This document shows positions 8,934 through 17,214 of a DNA stretch of 32,652 nucleotides, one piece after another. Position 1 is the stretch's first letter, and each line of letters begins with the position of its first letter. Location: the NCBI GenBank assembly GCA_002386465.1, contig DGIT01000032.1, forward strand, positions 1 through 32,652, in the 5' to 3' direction. Source of the stretch: Burkholderiales bacterium UBA4615 (GTDB lineage: Bacteria > Pseudomonadota > Gammaproteobacteria > Burkholderiales > Burkholderiaceae_E). Both the position numbers and the translations under genes were made by a program. The notes under the pieces are model-generated. The model made no database searches and was not told the origin of the DNA. It saw only the letters and a list, made by a program, of their open reading frames with translations.

Positions 8934-9407
8934 ATGCCGGTACGCGTTCAGATCCAGGATTTCGATCTCACGGCAGAAGTGGCCGCGCTGCGGGCAGGTC
9001 GGCCCCATGTCGGCGCGGTGGCATGTTTTGTGGGGACCGTGCGCGACCTCAATCAGGGTACGGGTGTGTCGAGCATGACCCTGGAGCACTATCCGGGCAT
9101 GACCGAAAAGGCGCTCGAGGCCATTGTGGCGCAGGCGCGCGCGCGCTGGACGCTGGATGATGTGCTGGTCGTGCATCGGGTGGGCGAGCTCGCGCCGCTC
9201 GATCAGATCGTGCTGGTCGCGGTCACCTCGGCGCATCGCGGTGAGGCGCTGGCAGCCTGCGAATTCGTGATCGACTGGCTCAAAACCCAGGCGCCCTTCT
9301 GGAAGAAAGAAGTCACCCCGGAAGGCGCGCGTTGGGTGGACGCCCGTGAAGCCGATGATGCGGCGGCTGCACGCTGGGGCGAACCGCCAGCCTCTCGCAC
9401 CGACTGA
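8934..9407 (+). CDS. moaE: Molybdopterin synthase catalytic subunit MoaE
   Basis: MoaE accepts sulfur from MoaD thiocarboxylate to convert cyclic pyranopterin monophosphate to molybdopterin. The 157-residue product has the conserved FVGTVRD (R37), the TSAHRGEA segment (H101, R102), K117, and FWKKEV with K124 and K125, matching active-site lysines of the family. The ATG at 8934 follows GAAGG by a normal distance; an upstream TTG at 8919 overlapping moaD is a less likely start. The crcB ATG begins one base after the stop. Confidence 0.95.
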   Translation: MPVRVQIQDFDLTAEVAALRAGRPHVGAVACFVGTVRDLNQGTGVSSMTLEHYPGMTEKALEAIVAQARARWTLDDVLVVHRVGELAPLDQIVLVAVTSAHRGEALAACEFVIDWLKTQAPFWKKEVTPEGARWVDAREADDAAAARWGEPPASRTD

Positions 9408-9408
9408 C

Positions 9409-9792
9409 ATGAATGCAGCCGGTTCATGGCCCGGCACGATGGCGGCCATCGCGATCGGGGCGGTCCTTGGCGCCTGGGCGCGCTGGGGACTGGGGCTGTG
9501 GCTCAATCGACCTGACGCTGCGGTGCCCGGCGGTACTCTCACGGCGAATCTGATCGGTGGCCTCCTGATCGGCATGTTCCTAGCCCTCCTGGAACGGCGT
9601 CCGGAATGGTCCGCTCTGCGCCCCCTCCTGGTCACCGGCTTTCTGGGCGCACTCACCACCTTCTCCACCTTCTCGGCGGAGTCGCTGCAATTGATGCAGC
9701 GCGGCGCTTACGCGCAGATGGTCCTGCACAGTGCGCTGCATCTGGTCGGCTCGGTGGCGGCCAGTGCCGTCGGATTCAAGCTGATGCGCTGA
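9409..9792 (+). CDS. crcB: Fluoride ion channel CrcB/Fluc
   Basis: A 127-residue, four-helix membrane protein of the CrcB/Fluc family, which exports fluoride as an antiparallel dimer. Signature segments are GTLTANLIGG with the conserved pore-lining Asn, and GFLGALTTFSTFS, the conserved phenylalanine and Na+-site region. The start lies one base after the moaE stop, so translation is probably coupled. There is no room for a fluoride riboswitch of its own, unlike many free-standing crcB genes. Confidence 0.93.
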   Translation: MNAAGSWPGTMAAIAIGAVLGAWARWGLGLWLNRPDAAVPGGTLTANLIGGLLIGMFLALLERRPEWSALRPLLVTGFLGALTTFSTFSAESLQLMQRGAYAQMVLHSALHLVGSVAASAVGFKLMR

Positions 9793-9855
9793 GCACCCGA
9801 GGCAGGCCGCGCGTACCGCAAACTAAGCGCCTTGCCCCAGTCGGCTAAGGGTGAC

Positions 9856-9875
9856 CTGTCATAATAGGGTGACAG
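9856..9875 (+). promoter_or_regulatory. Extended -10 promoter overlapped by a perfect dyad
   Basis: CTGTCA and TGACAG (6-base perfect arms, 8-base spacer) flank a probable extended -10, TG-T-CATAAT at 9857-9865. The site lies 16 bases before the acyl-CoA synthetase ATG. GTGAC is also directly repeated at 9851-9855 and 9869-9873. No good -35 is present at 16-18 bases, which fits an extended -10. The geometry suggests an operator that would block polymerase. Confidence 0.45.
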
Positions 9876-9890
9876 ACAGGAGACCTCGCC

Positions 9891-12059
9891 ATGGCATCGA
9901 CCAGCGCTTCAACGTTGCGGCCCGCAAACACTGTGCGGCCCGCAACCACCGACTTTTCGCGCATGTTCGGCGCCCGGTCCATTGCTGTGGTTGGAGCCTC
10001 GGCGAACGAAGCCTCGCCCAGCGGCCAACCCCTGATGCATCTGCGCAATCTTGGTTACTCGGGCGCGGTGTATCCGGTCAATCCGCGCTATGAGCAGATC
10101 GGCACCTGGCGCTGCTACCCCGATGTGGCATCGCTGCCCGAAGTGCCTGATGTGGCACTCATCGCCGTGGCCGCCGAGCGCGCAGCCAGCATGCTCGAGG
10201 AATGCGGGCGCAAAGGCATTCGCTTTGTCATCGTCATTACCTCGGGTTTCGCCGAGATGGGCGAGCGTGGAGTGGCTGCGCAGCAGCGTCTGATTGAGGT
10301 GGCGCGCCAGTACGGCATCGGTATGATCGGGCCGAACTGTCAGGGCATGATCAACGCCGCCGAGCGATTCAGCCTGGGGTTCGGTGCGCCCTACGGTCTG
10401 ACCTACAACGCTGGCCCGATCAGCGTCACCTCGCAAAGCGGCGCCTGGGGCAATGCGGTGCTGATGCTGGCCAATGCGGCGGGACTAGGCTTTCGCAACT
10501 ATCAGTCGACCGGCAATGAAGCTGCCACGACCTCGCTCGACCTGGTGGACTGGTACCTCGACGATCTCGGCACCGGCATGGTGGTGTCCTATGTCGAAGG
10601 CTTTCAGGATGCCCATCGGGTGATCGACATTGGCCGCAAGGCGCTCGCGGTCAATAAGCCGTGGTTGTTGTGGAAAGTGGGCAGTTCCGAGGCTGGCGCA
10701 CGTGCTGCGGCCTCGCATACCGCCAATCTGGGCGGCGCCATGGCGCTGTACAAGGCAGCCTTCCGTCAGTGCGGCGCCATTGAAGTGACCGATGTGGATG
10801 ACCTCGCCGATCGAGCGCGTGCGCTCCTGTGCGCACGGCGTCCGCGCGGGCCGCGCGTGGGCGTGGTCACGACCTCTGGGGGTGCGGGCGTCCTGATGGC
10901 CGACCACTGCGCCACAGCAGGACTTGAACTGCCGGAGCTCTCGGTATCCACCCTGGACGCACTGCGCGCGACGCTGCCCGATTTCGCCGGTCTGAACAAT
11001 CCGATCGATGTCACTGGCGGTGCCGGCAAGGAGGGCATCGTGGCAGCCATGCGTGCGGTCGTGGATGATCCGTCGGTCGACATGCTCGCCGTGTGTCTGG
11101 CTGCGATTTCCGGGCCGCATGGCATCGGTATTGCACAGACCGTGGTCGAGGTGTCCCGCACCACCGACAAGCCGGTGGTGGTGGCCTGGTATGGCAATGC
11201 AGCCACGACGCAGGCGGGTTACGACGCGCTGGAGCAGGCAGGCATCCCGCGCTACGACACGCCGGTGCGCGCCGTGCGCGGCATGGAAGCCATGTGGCGC
11301 TTCGTGCGTGCGCAGCAGTCCTGTGCCAAGCTGGCTGATGAGCCGGTGCTGGTGCTCGAGCGTCCGGCGCAACGTCAGGCTCTGACGGGCCGCCAGGACG
11401 ACCTGACCGAATACGCAGCCAAGCAGGTACTGGCCGACTACGGCATTTCCGTGACCCGTGAGCATCTTGCGGTCTCACTGGATGAGGCGGTGCGTGCAGC
11501 GACCGAGATCGGCTATCCGGTGGCGATGAAGATCGTTTCGGTCGATATTCCCCACAAGACTGAAGCGGGGGGCGTGCGCATCGGCATTGCCGATGAGGCT
11601 GCACTGCGTGAGGCGCATGCGCAGATCCTGGCCAACGTGAAGCGGTACGCACCCCAGGCGCGTCTGGATGGCGTGCTGGTCCAGCAGATGGTGAGCGGTG
11701 GCACTGAAGTGATTCTGGGCGCTACCCATGACCCGCTGTTCGGGCCGGCCGTGATGTTTGGTCTGGGCGGTATCTTTGCCGAAGTCATGAAGGACGTGAG
11801 CTTTCGGATTGCGCCGGTCACATTGACCGAAGCCCACGAGATGATCCGGGAAATCAAGGCCTTTCCGATTCTGGATGGGGCAAGAGGCCGTCCTAAGGCC
11901 GATGTGGCGGCACTGGCTGACGCGATCGTGAAATTGTCCGCGCTGGCCGTGGATCTGAAAGATCAGGTGGGTGAAATCGACGTCAATCCGCTGTTCGTCA
12001 TGCCTGCAGGGCAGGGCGTGGTGGCGGCTGATGCGCTCATCAAGCCGCTCGCACGCTGA
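9891..12059 (+). CDS. Acyl-CoA synthetase (ADP-forming, acetate-CoA ligase family)
   Basis: The 722-residue protein fuses both halves of an NDP-forming acyl-CoA synthetase. The CoA-binding Rossmann domain (~25-120, SIAVVGASANE) and succinyl-CoA-ligase-like domains (~145-480) are followed by an ATP-grasp domain (~504-722). H276 in ASHTANLGGA matches the phosphorylated histidine. HKTEAGGV at 555-562 is typical of the ATP-grasp part. The family makes acyl-CoA from acid, CoA and ATP, releasing ADP and phosphate; the acid here is unknown. ATG 9891 follows CAGGAGA. The downstream sulfatase on the same strand suggests a shared catabolic unit. Confidence 0.88.
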   Translation: MASTSASTLRPANTVRPATTDFSRMFGARSIAVVGASANEASPSGQPLMHLRNLGYSGAVYPVNPRYEQIGTWRCYPDVASLPEVPDVALIAVAAERAASMLEECGRKGIRFVIVITSGFAEMGERGVAAQQRLIEVARQYGIGMIGPNCQGMINAAERFSLGFGAPYGLTYNAGPISVTSQSGAWGNAVLMLANAAGLGFRNYQSTGNEAATTSLDLVDWYLDDLGTGMVVSYVEGFQDAHRVIDIGRKALAVNKPWLLWKVGSSEAGARAAASHTANLGGAMALYKAAFRQCGAIEVTDVDDLADRARALLCARRPRGPRVGVVTTSGGAGVLMADHCATAGLELPELSVSTLDALRATLPDFAGLNNPIDVTGGAGKEGIVAAMRAVVDDPSVDMLAVCLAAISGPHGIGIAQTVVEVSRTTDKPVVVAWYGNAATTQAGYDALEQAGIPRYDTPVRAVRGMEAMWRFVRAQQSCAKLADEPVLVLERPAQRQALTGRQDDLTEYAAKQVLADYGISVTREHLAVSLDEAVRAATEIGYPVAMKIVSVDIPHKTEAGGVRIGIADEAALREAHAQILANVKRYAPQARLDGVLVQQMVSGGTEVILGATHDPLFGPAVMFGLGGIFAEVMKDVSFRIAPVTLTEAHEMIREIKAFPILDGARGRPKADVAALADAIVKLSALAVDLKDQVGEIDVNPLFVMPAGQGVVAADALIKPLAR

Positions 12060-12103
12060 GCACCCTCGTCAGCGTTGACCGATACACCCTTCAGGAGTCA
12101 CCC

Positions 12104-14371
12104 ATGACCCAGCCAGTGTTCAAAGGCCGCATCGCTCGCACGCATGCCGAATCCAAGCCGTGGTGGGCGCCCATGCCGCGTCCGCGTGAGGGTTCGCCCA
12201 ACATCGTGACCATCCTGTTCGACGACACCGGCTTTTCGCACTTCGGCTGTTACGGCTCAACGATCGAAACACCGAACATCGACCGGCTGGCTGCCGGCGG
12301 TTTGCGCTACACCAACTATCACACCACCGCCTTGTGTTCGCCCACCCGTGCGGCGCTCCTGACGGGCCGCAACCATCATTCGGTGGGCATGCGCGGTCTG
12401 GCCAACTGGAATACCGGGTTTCCCAATTGCACCGGCAGCATCAGCCGCAGTGCTGCCACGCTGGCCGAAATGATCCGGCCTCAGGGCTATTCCACCTTTG
12501 CGGTGGGCAAGTGGCATCTGACGCCCATGGAAGAGACCTCGGCGGCCGGTCCGTTTGACCAATGGCCCCTGGCGCGAGGCTTTGATCGCTTCTATGGCTT
12601 CATGCAGGGCGAGACGGACCAGTTTGCCCCCGAGTTGTATTGCGACAACCGGCCGATCGATCCGCCGCGCACGCCCGAGCAGGGCTACCACCTGACCGAG
12701 GACCTGATCGATCAGGCCATTGGCATGTTGCGCAGCCAGAAGTCGGCCATCCCGGAAAAACCTTTTTTCCTGTATCTGTGTTTCGGCGCCACGCATGCGC
12801 CGCATCAGGCGCCGGAGTCTTATGTGCGCAAGTATCGGGGCCGCTTCGATGCCGGGTGGGACGTCATCCGTCAGCAGTGGTTCGAGCGGCAAAAGGCTCT
12901 GGGCATCATTCCGGCCGATACCGAGCTGGCACCGCGCAATCCCGGGGTCGTGCCCTGGGACAGTCTGAGCGACGACGAAAAGCGCGTGGCCGTGCGCCTG
13001 CAGGAGGCCTTCGCCGGATTCCTCGATCACACCGATGAGCAGGTGGGCCGGCTGCTGGCATTCCTTGAGCAAATCGGCGAACTCGACAACACCGTGCTGA
13101 TGGTCACTTCAGACAATGGTGCCAGTCAGGAGGGCGGGCCGATCGGCGTGATCGACACCTTCAAGTACTTCAACGGCATTCCTGAATCCATCGATGAAAC
13201 GCTGGCCCGCATCGATGACATTGGCGGCCCCAATTCCAACACCAACTATCCCTGGGGCTGGGCGCAGGTCGGCAATACGCCGGGCAAGCGCTACAAGCAA
13301 AATACCCATGGCGGTGGCATTCGTGATCCGCTCATCGTGCACTGGCCGGCTGTCATTGCAGACAAGGGCGGCATTCGGACCCAGTTTCATCATGTGACCG
13401 ACATCACGCCCACGCTGCTTGAAATTGCGGGGGTCACGCCACCCGAGGCCGTGAACGGCGTGGCACAAATGCCTGTGCACGGCGAGAGCCTGCTCTACAC
13501 GTTTGATGCTGCGTCGGTGGGACAGCCTTCGCGCAAAGCCTCTCAGTACTTCGAGATGTACGGCAGCCGGGCGATCTGGTCAGGTGGCTGGAAAGCGGTC
13601 TGCTATCACAAGCGTGGCACGCCCTTCGAGGACGATCGCTGGGAGCTGTATCACCTGGAAAACGATTTTTCCGAGTGCCGTGATCTGGCCGAGCAGGAGC
13701 CAGGCAAGCTTGCGCAACTCGTCGAGCTTTGGTGGGCCGAGGCAGGGCGCTATGGCGTGCTCCCGCTCGATGACCGCACCGCGCAGCTGTGGTCGCCATC
13801 GCCCCGCGACCGCACGCCACGCAACCGTGAGCGCTATGTGCTCTATCCGCCGGTGGCGCATATGTCGGGCGAGGTGGCACCGCCATTGGGCAACCGCAGC
13901 TTTACCGTGACCGCCGAGCTGCGGCGTCCGAAGGCTGACGCTCAGGGCGCTATTTTTGCGCTGGGTTCAAACAACAATGGCATGGCGTTCTATGTGCTGG
14001 GTGATCGTTTGATCTTCGACTACAACCTGTTCTCGAAGCACTACAAGGCGATTTCCGATCGGCCCGTGCCGGCGGGTGACTGTACGGTTGCTGTTGTATT
14101 CGAGAAGCTCGGCGAACAGGGTCGCGCGACACTCATGATCGACGGCGCAGTATGTGGCCAGGTTGAGGTGCCCAGGGTCCTGCGCATGATCTCGTCGTAC
14201 GGCATGGATGCCGGGCGCGACAGCGGCGCAGCGGTGAGTGATGATTACACTGTGCCGTTCGAATTCCAGGGCAGCATCCGCAAACTGGTGTTCGAGATGC
14301 CGCGGCGCAATAAGCGTGACGAAAAAGACGCCCGCGAAGCGAAGATGCTTAGCGATCTGTCGCGTCAATGA
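12104..14371 (+). CDS. Arylsulfatase (type I, formylglycine-dependent)
   Basis: A 755-residue S1-type sulfatase that would hydrolyse organic sulfate esters. The Ca-binding Asp pair is D40/D41 in LFDDTGF. C78-S-P-T-R82 is the signature in which Cys becomes formylglycine; K136 and H138 (GKWHLT) and DNGAS fit the active site. A C-terminal beta-rich domain of about 170 residues (from ~585) follows. No signal peptide is visible, so it should be cytoplasmic and its substrate must be imported. TCAGGAGT precedes the ATG. It lies 44 bases after the acyl-CoA synthetase. A formylglycine-generating enzyme is not present in the window. Confidence 0.92.
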   Translation: MTQPVFKGRIARTHAESKPWWAPMPRPREGSPNIVTILFDDTGFSHFGCYGSTIETPNIDRLAAGGLRYTNYHTTALCSPTRAALLTGRNHHSVGMRGLANWNTGFPNCTGSISRSAATLAEMIRPQGYSTFAVGKWHLTPMEETSAAGPFDQWPLARGFDRFYGFMQGETDQFAPELYCDNRPIDPPRTPEQGYHLTEDLIDQAIGMLRSQKSAIPEKPFFLYLCFGATHAPHQAPESYVRKYRGRFDAGWDVIRQQWFERQKALGIIPADTELAPRNPGVVPWDSLSDDEKRVAVRLQEAFAGFLDHTDEQVGRLLAFLEQIGELDNTVLMVTSDNGASQEGGPIGVIDTFKYFNGIPESIDETLARIDDIGGPNSNTNYPWGWAQVGNTPGKRYKQNTHGGGIRDPLIVHWPAVIADKGGIRTQFHHVTDITPTLLEIAGVTPPEAVNGVAQMPVHGESLLYTFDAASVGQPSRKASQYFEMYGSRAIWSGGWKAVCYHKRGTPFEDDRWELYHLENDFSECRDLAEQEPGKLAQLVELWWAEAGRYGVLPLDDRTAQLWSPSPRDRTPRNRERYVLYPPVAHMSGEVAPPLGNRSFTVTAELRRPKADAQGAIFALGSNNNGMAFYVLGDRLIFDYNLFSKHYKAISDRPVPAGDCTVAVVFEKLGEQGRATLMIDGAVCGQVEVPRVLRMISSYGMDAGRDSGAAVSDDYTVPFEFQGSIRKLVFEMPRRNKRDEKDAREAKMLSDLSRQ

Positions 14372-14427
14372 CGGCATCTCAGCACTCAGGTCACGCCGTA
14401 CAGGCATCCCGAGGAACATTCGTCTTG

Positions 14428-14434
14428 AAGGAGG
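14428..14434 (+). promoter_or_regulatory. Consensus Shine-Dalgarno of the alpha/beta hydrolase gene
   Basis: AAGGAGG lies eight bases before the ATG at 14443. It is the strongest ribosome-binding site seen in the window and fixes the start of this gene. High translation is expected compared with its weakly led neighbours. Confidence 0.75.
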
Positions 14435-14442
14435 TTTAAGGC

Positions 14443-15312
14443 ATGAAAGACAGCGCATCCGAGTATCTCGACATCCGGGGCCTGAAACTTCACTGCCGCA
14501 TCTGGGGTGAGCCTTCATCGCCCTGTTTGGTCATGCTGCACGGATTCCAGGATTGTTCAGCGTCCTGGCAGTTCACGGTTGATGCACTCAAGCAAGACTG
14601 GTTCGTGGTCGCACCCGATTGGCGCGGCTATGGTCTGTCGGACTGGAGCGGTGCGGACAGTTATACGATGGTCGACAACCTTGCCGACCTGGATCGCATC
14701 CTGGACCACTACACCCCCGAGCGTGCCGCGCGCATCGTGGCGCACAGCATGGGGGCCAGTGTGGCGGCGCTCTATGCAGGCGTACGTCCCGATAGGGTCT
14801 GTGCGTTCGTCAACGTTGACGGGTTCGGCCCCTCTGCTTTTCGCCAGGACCCGGCACCGCGGCGGCTCGCCAAGTGGCTGGCGCAACTGCATGACGACAC
14901 GCCGCAGCGTCCCTATGCCGACTTCGATGAATTCGCCATGCGCATGCAGTCGGAGAATCCACGGCTAACGGACGATCGGGCGCGGTTCATCGTGCAGCAC
15001 TGGGGCCAGGAGCAGGCTGAAGGTGGGGTGCAGCGGCGGGCTGACCCCGCCCACAAGCGCATCAATCCTCAACCCATGTCGGCAGACGAGATGCTGGCTT
15101 GCTGGCAGCAGACGCAGGCTGCGGTACTTTGGGTGGATGGTGCGCAATCGGGGCTGTGGGCACGTCTGACCGCCCAGCCTGAAGAGTTTGAGCGCCGCTC
15201 CATGGCCTACGGCAACCTGCAGATCGAGCATATCCAGGAGGCCGGGCACAACGTGCATCATGACCAGCCCGAGCAACTGGCTCAGGTCATCGAGGCCTTT
15301 CTAGCGCGCTGA
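14443..15312 (+). CDS. Alpha/beta hydrolase
   Basis: A 289-residue alpha/beta-hydrolase-fold enzyme. The nucleophile is S102 in AHSMGAS; H33-G34 form the oxyanion-hole segment; D232 (VLWVDGAQ) and H269 (EAGHNVHHD) are the likely acid and base. The family includes esterases, C-C hydrolases and haloalkane dehalogenase-like enzymes, and the motifs do not separate them. It lies 71 bases after the sulfatase on the same strand and may be co-transcribed, so a substrate carrying sulfate and ester or ketone groups is conceivable. No signal peptide is seen. Confidence 0.88.
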   Translation: MKDSASEYLDIRGLKLHCRIWGEPSSPCLVMLHGFQDCSASWQFTVDALKQDWFVVAPDWRGYGLSDWSGADSYTMVDNLADLDRILDHYTPERAARIVAHSMGASVAALYAGVRPDRVCAFVNVDGFGPSAFRQDPAPRRLAKWLAQLHDDTPQRPYADFDEFAMRMQSENPRLTDDRARFIVQHWGQEQAEGGVQRRADPAHKRINPQPMSADEMLACWQQTQAAVLWVDGAQSGLWARLTAQPEEFERRSMAYGNLQIEHIQEAGHNVHHDQPEQLAQVIEAFLAR

Positions 15313-15334
15313 TGCGTTCGCGCGATGCCCGCGC

Positions 15335-16291
15335 TCAACGCTGCGGGACGGCTGCGCGTCGCGATTCCCGTCGGGCAATCCAGAGCGTGGCCAGGACGAT
15401 CACCACTCCGCCAAGCAAGGTCGTGCTGCTGGGGTGATCGCCGAAGATCAGAAAGCCCCAGGCGGTTGCCCACAGCAGGTCGAGGAATTTCACCGATTGT
15501 GTGGAACTCAGATCGGCGGCGCGCAACGAATGCGTCAGGAAGAAATGACCGAGGCTGCCCAGCACGCCGGTAATCAGCAACATGAGCCACTGCGTCGCGG
15601 TGGGGGCTTGCCAGACCCACAATGCCATGGGCAGCGTGATGATCGACACCGTAATGCCTTGCCAGACCACGATGGTCTGAGGATTCTCGTGGCGCGTGAG
15701 GATCTTGGTGAGCAGAAACGAGAGCGAAAACATCGGAGCCGAAGCCAGCATGATCAGCGAGTACCACCCGCCTGATCCGCTCAGACGCGGGCCTACGACA
15801 ATCAGCACCCCGATGAAACCGATGATGGCTGCGACCCATCGATCGAGGCGCATCTTTTCGCCCAGCAAATAAGCCGCGCCGATCATTGAGAATATCGGGC
15901 CGGTATAACCGATCGCGGTCATGTCGGCCAATGCAAGATGGGGCAAGGCATAAAACCACAGGCTCAAGCCAATGGCATGCACAAAGCCGCGGCTGAATTG
16001 GCCGCGAATATCCCGTGGACGATAGTGAGACAGTCCCACGCGCAGCATGAGCGGCAACATGACCAGCACACCCATGAGGTAGCGCAGAAACTGCGCCTGA
16101 AAAGGGTGCATCGACTGGGACAACACGCGCAAGAACGTGTTGAGGACCGAGAACGTGAACCCCGCCGCCGCAGCCCAGATCATGGCCTGAGTGGTGACGG
16201 GCGCATTGCGAAACCATCGGACTTGCGTGAGGATCAGCTTTCGCAAGCCCCGCAGCGGGCGCTGCAGAAACGCATTCGTCTCTTTACTCAT
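15335..16291 (-). CDS. EamA/DMT-superfamily transporter
   Basis: A 318-residue integral membrane protein with about ten predicted hydrophobic segments in two EamA repeats (roughly 37-165 and 175-305). The first ~34 residues are a polar, basic N-terminal extension, and M37 (MIWAAAAGF) is an alternative start. DMT proteins export or import metabolites in the inner membrane; no substrate can be read from the sequence. It is convergent with the hydrolase gene (22-base gap) and stands alone. Its start region has a notable dyad and -10 box. Confidence 0.88.
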   Translation of the reverse strand: MSKETNAFLQRPLRGLRKLILTQVRWFRNAPVTTQAMIWAAAAGFTFSVLNTFLRVLSQSMHPFQAQFLRYLMGVLVMLPLMLRVGLSHYRPRDIRGQFSRGFVHAIGLSLWFYALPHLALADMTAIGYTGPIFSMIGAAYLLGEKMRLDRWVAAIIGFIGVLIVVGPRLSGSGGWYSLIMLASAPMFSLSFLLTKILTRHENPQTIVVWQGITVSIITLPMALWVWQAPTATQWLMLLITGVLGSLGHFFLTHSLRAADLSSTQSVKFLDLLWATAWGFLIFGDHPSSTTLLGGVVIVLATLWIARRESRRAAVPQR

Positions 16292-16294
16292 CAG

Positions 16295-16319
16295 CCCTCG
16301 ATTATAAGACGCTCGAGGG
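16295..16319 (-). promoter_or_regulatory. Perfect dyad spanning a consensus -10 before the transporter gene
   Basis: CCCTCGA and TCGAGGG arms (7 bases, perfect) are separated by 11 bases. On the minus strand a perfect TATAAT (16306-16301) lies between or overlapping the arms, nine bases before the ATG. The near arm reads GAGGG on the mRNA sense and could act as the Shine-Dalgarno. The dyad could be an operator, or an RNA hairpin hiding the ribosome site if transcription starts further upstream. No clear -35 is seen. Confidence 0.45.
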
Positions 16320-16399
16320 TGGGGCCGCTGCGCTGACCCTTCCGGTTTAAGGGCTCAGGTGCGCGCCAGTCGCTTTGCAGCGCCCGATGTGGTGTCAGA

Positions 16400-17167
16400 T
16401 CAGTCCGGGATCGCTTGTACAGCGGGCGCCAGCATGCGGTTCCAGGCAGGTGTGATCAGCACTTCATTCAGGCAGACATGTGCAGGCATCCGGGCGAGAA
16501 AGAGCATGAGTTCGCCGCAATCTTCAGGTTGCACCAGGCGCGCACGCTGTTCGGGCGTCACCGGGACCGGTCGCTTATCCAGAATCGGTGTGGCCACCTC
16601 GCCGGGGCAGACCGACGTGGCGCGAATGCCGTGAATGAATTCTTCGGTGTTCAGGCTGTCGGTCATTGCATTGAGTCCGAACTTGGCTGCGCTGTAAGCC
16701 GGGCCTGTCATGACGCCCACACGCTTGCCCGCCATGGACGAGATGTTGATGATCAGCCCGTCTTTCTGACGACGCATGATCGGGAGTACCGCACGACAAC
16801 AGTAGAACGCACCGTCCAGGTCGATGCGCAGAACAGTCTCCCAGTCCTCGGTACTCAGATGCTTCCAGTTGCGCCGCGTCACGTTCAGCCCCGCACTGTT
16901 GACCACGACATCCAGCCGTCCTTCCTGCTGTTCGATGCTTTGGACTACAGCAGTCACAGCCTTGGCGTCGGTGACATCGAGCTGCGCCACGCGCGCCTGC
17001 CCGCCGGCTGCGGTGATGCGCTGAGCCACACGGTCCAGCTCGGCGACGCGGCGCCCTGACAGGACGAGTTTCATTCCGGCGCCGGCCAGCGCGATGGCCG
17101 AGCCTTCACCGATCCCGGTGCCCGCTCCGGTCACCCAGGCGACTTTGCCTTTCAGGTCACGCAACAT
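16400..17167 (-). CDS. SDR family NAD(P)-dependent oxidoreductase
   Basis: A 255-residue classical short-chain dehydrogenase/reductase. TGAGTGIG (13-20) binds the cofactor, N90-SAG is the structural motif, and S144, Y158 and K162 (NISSMAG and YSAAK) form the catalytic set. R39/R40 after the second strand suggests NADPH preference, which is weak evidence. The start follows AAGGAGA. It is last in a seven-gene minus-strand series, 47 bases from the phosphatase gene, so it may oxidise or reduce a hydroxyl/keto intermediate of that pathway. The substrate is unknown. Confidence 0.92.
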   Translation of the reverse strand: MLRDLKGKVAWVTGAGTGIGEGSAIALAGAGMKLVLSGRRVAELDRVAQRITAAGGQARVAQLDVTDAKAVTAVVQSIEQQEGRLDVVVNSAGLNVTRRNWKHLSTEDWETVLRIDLDGAFYCCRAVLPIMRRQKDGLIINISSMAGKRVGVMTGPAYSAAKFGLNAMTDSLNTEEFIHGIRATSVCPGEVATPILDKRPVPVTPEQRARLVQPEDCGELMLFLARMPAHVCLNEVLITPAWNRMLAPAVQAIPD

Positions 17168-17214
17168 GCTTGTCTCCTTCGCTGATGGATGGCCTGTCGC
17201 GCACAGGGATGCGC

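Noticed and set aside
9346..9408. A longer crcB start inside moaE
   Set aside because: The extra 21 residues are polar and unlike the family; the ATG at 9409, one base after the moaE stop, fits length and coupling.
9343..9408. Fluoride riboswitch ahead of crcB
   Set aside because: The region is the moaE coding end and leaves no leader; no riboswitch-like structure was seen.
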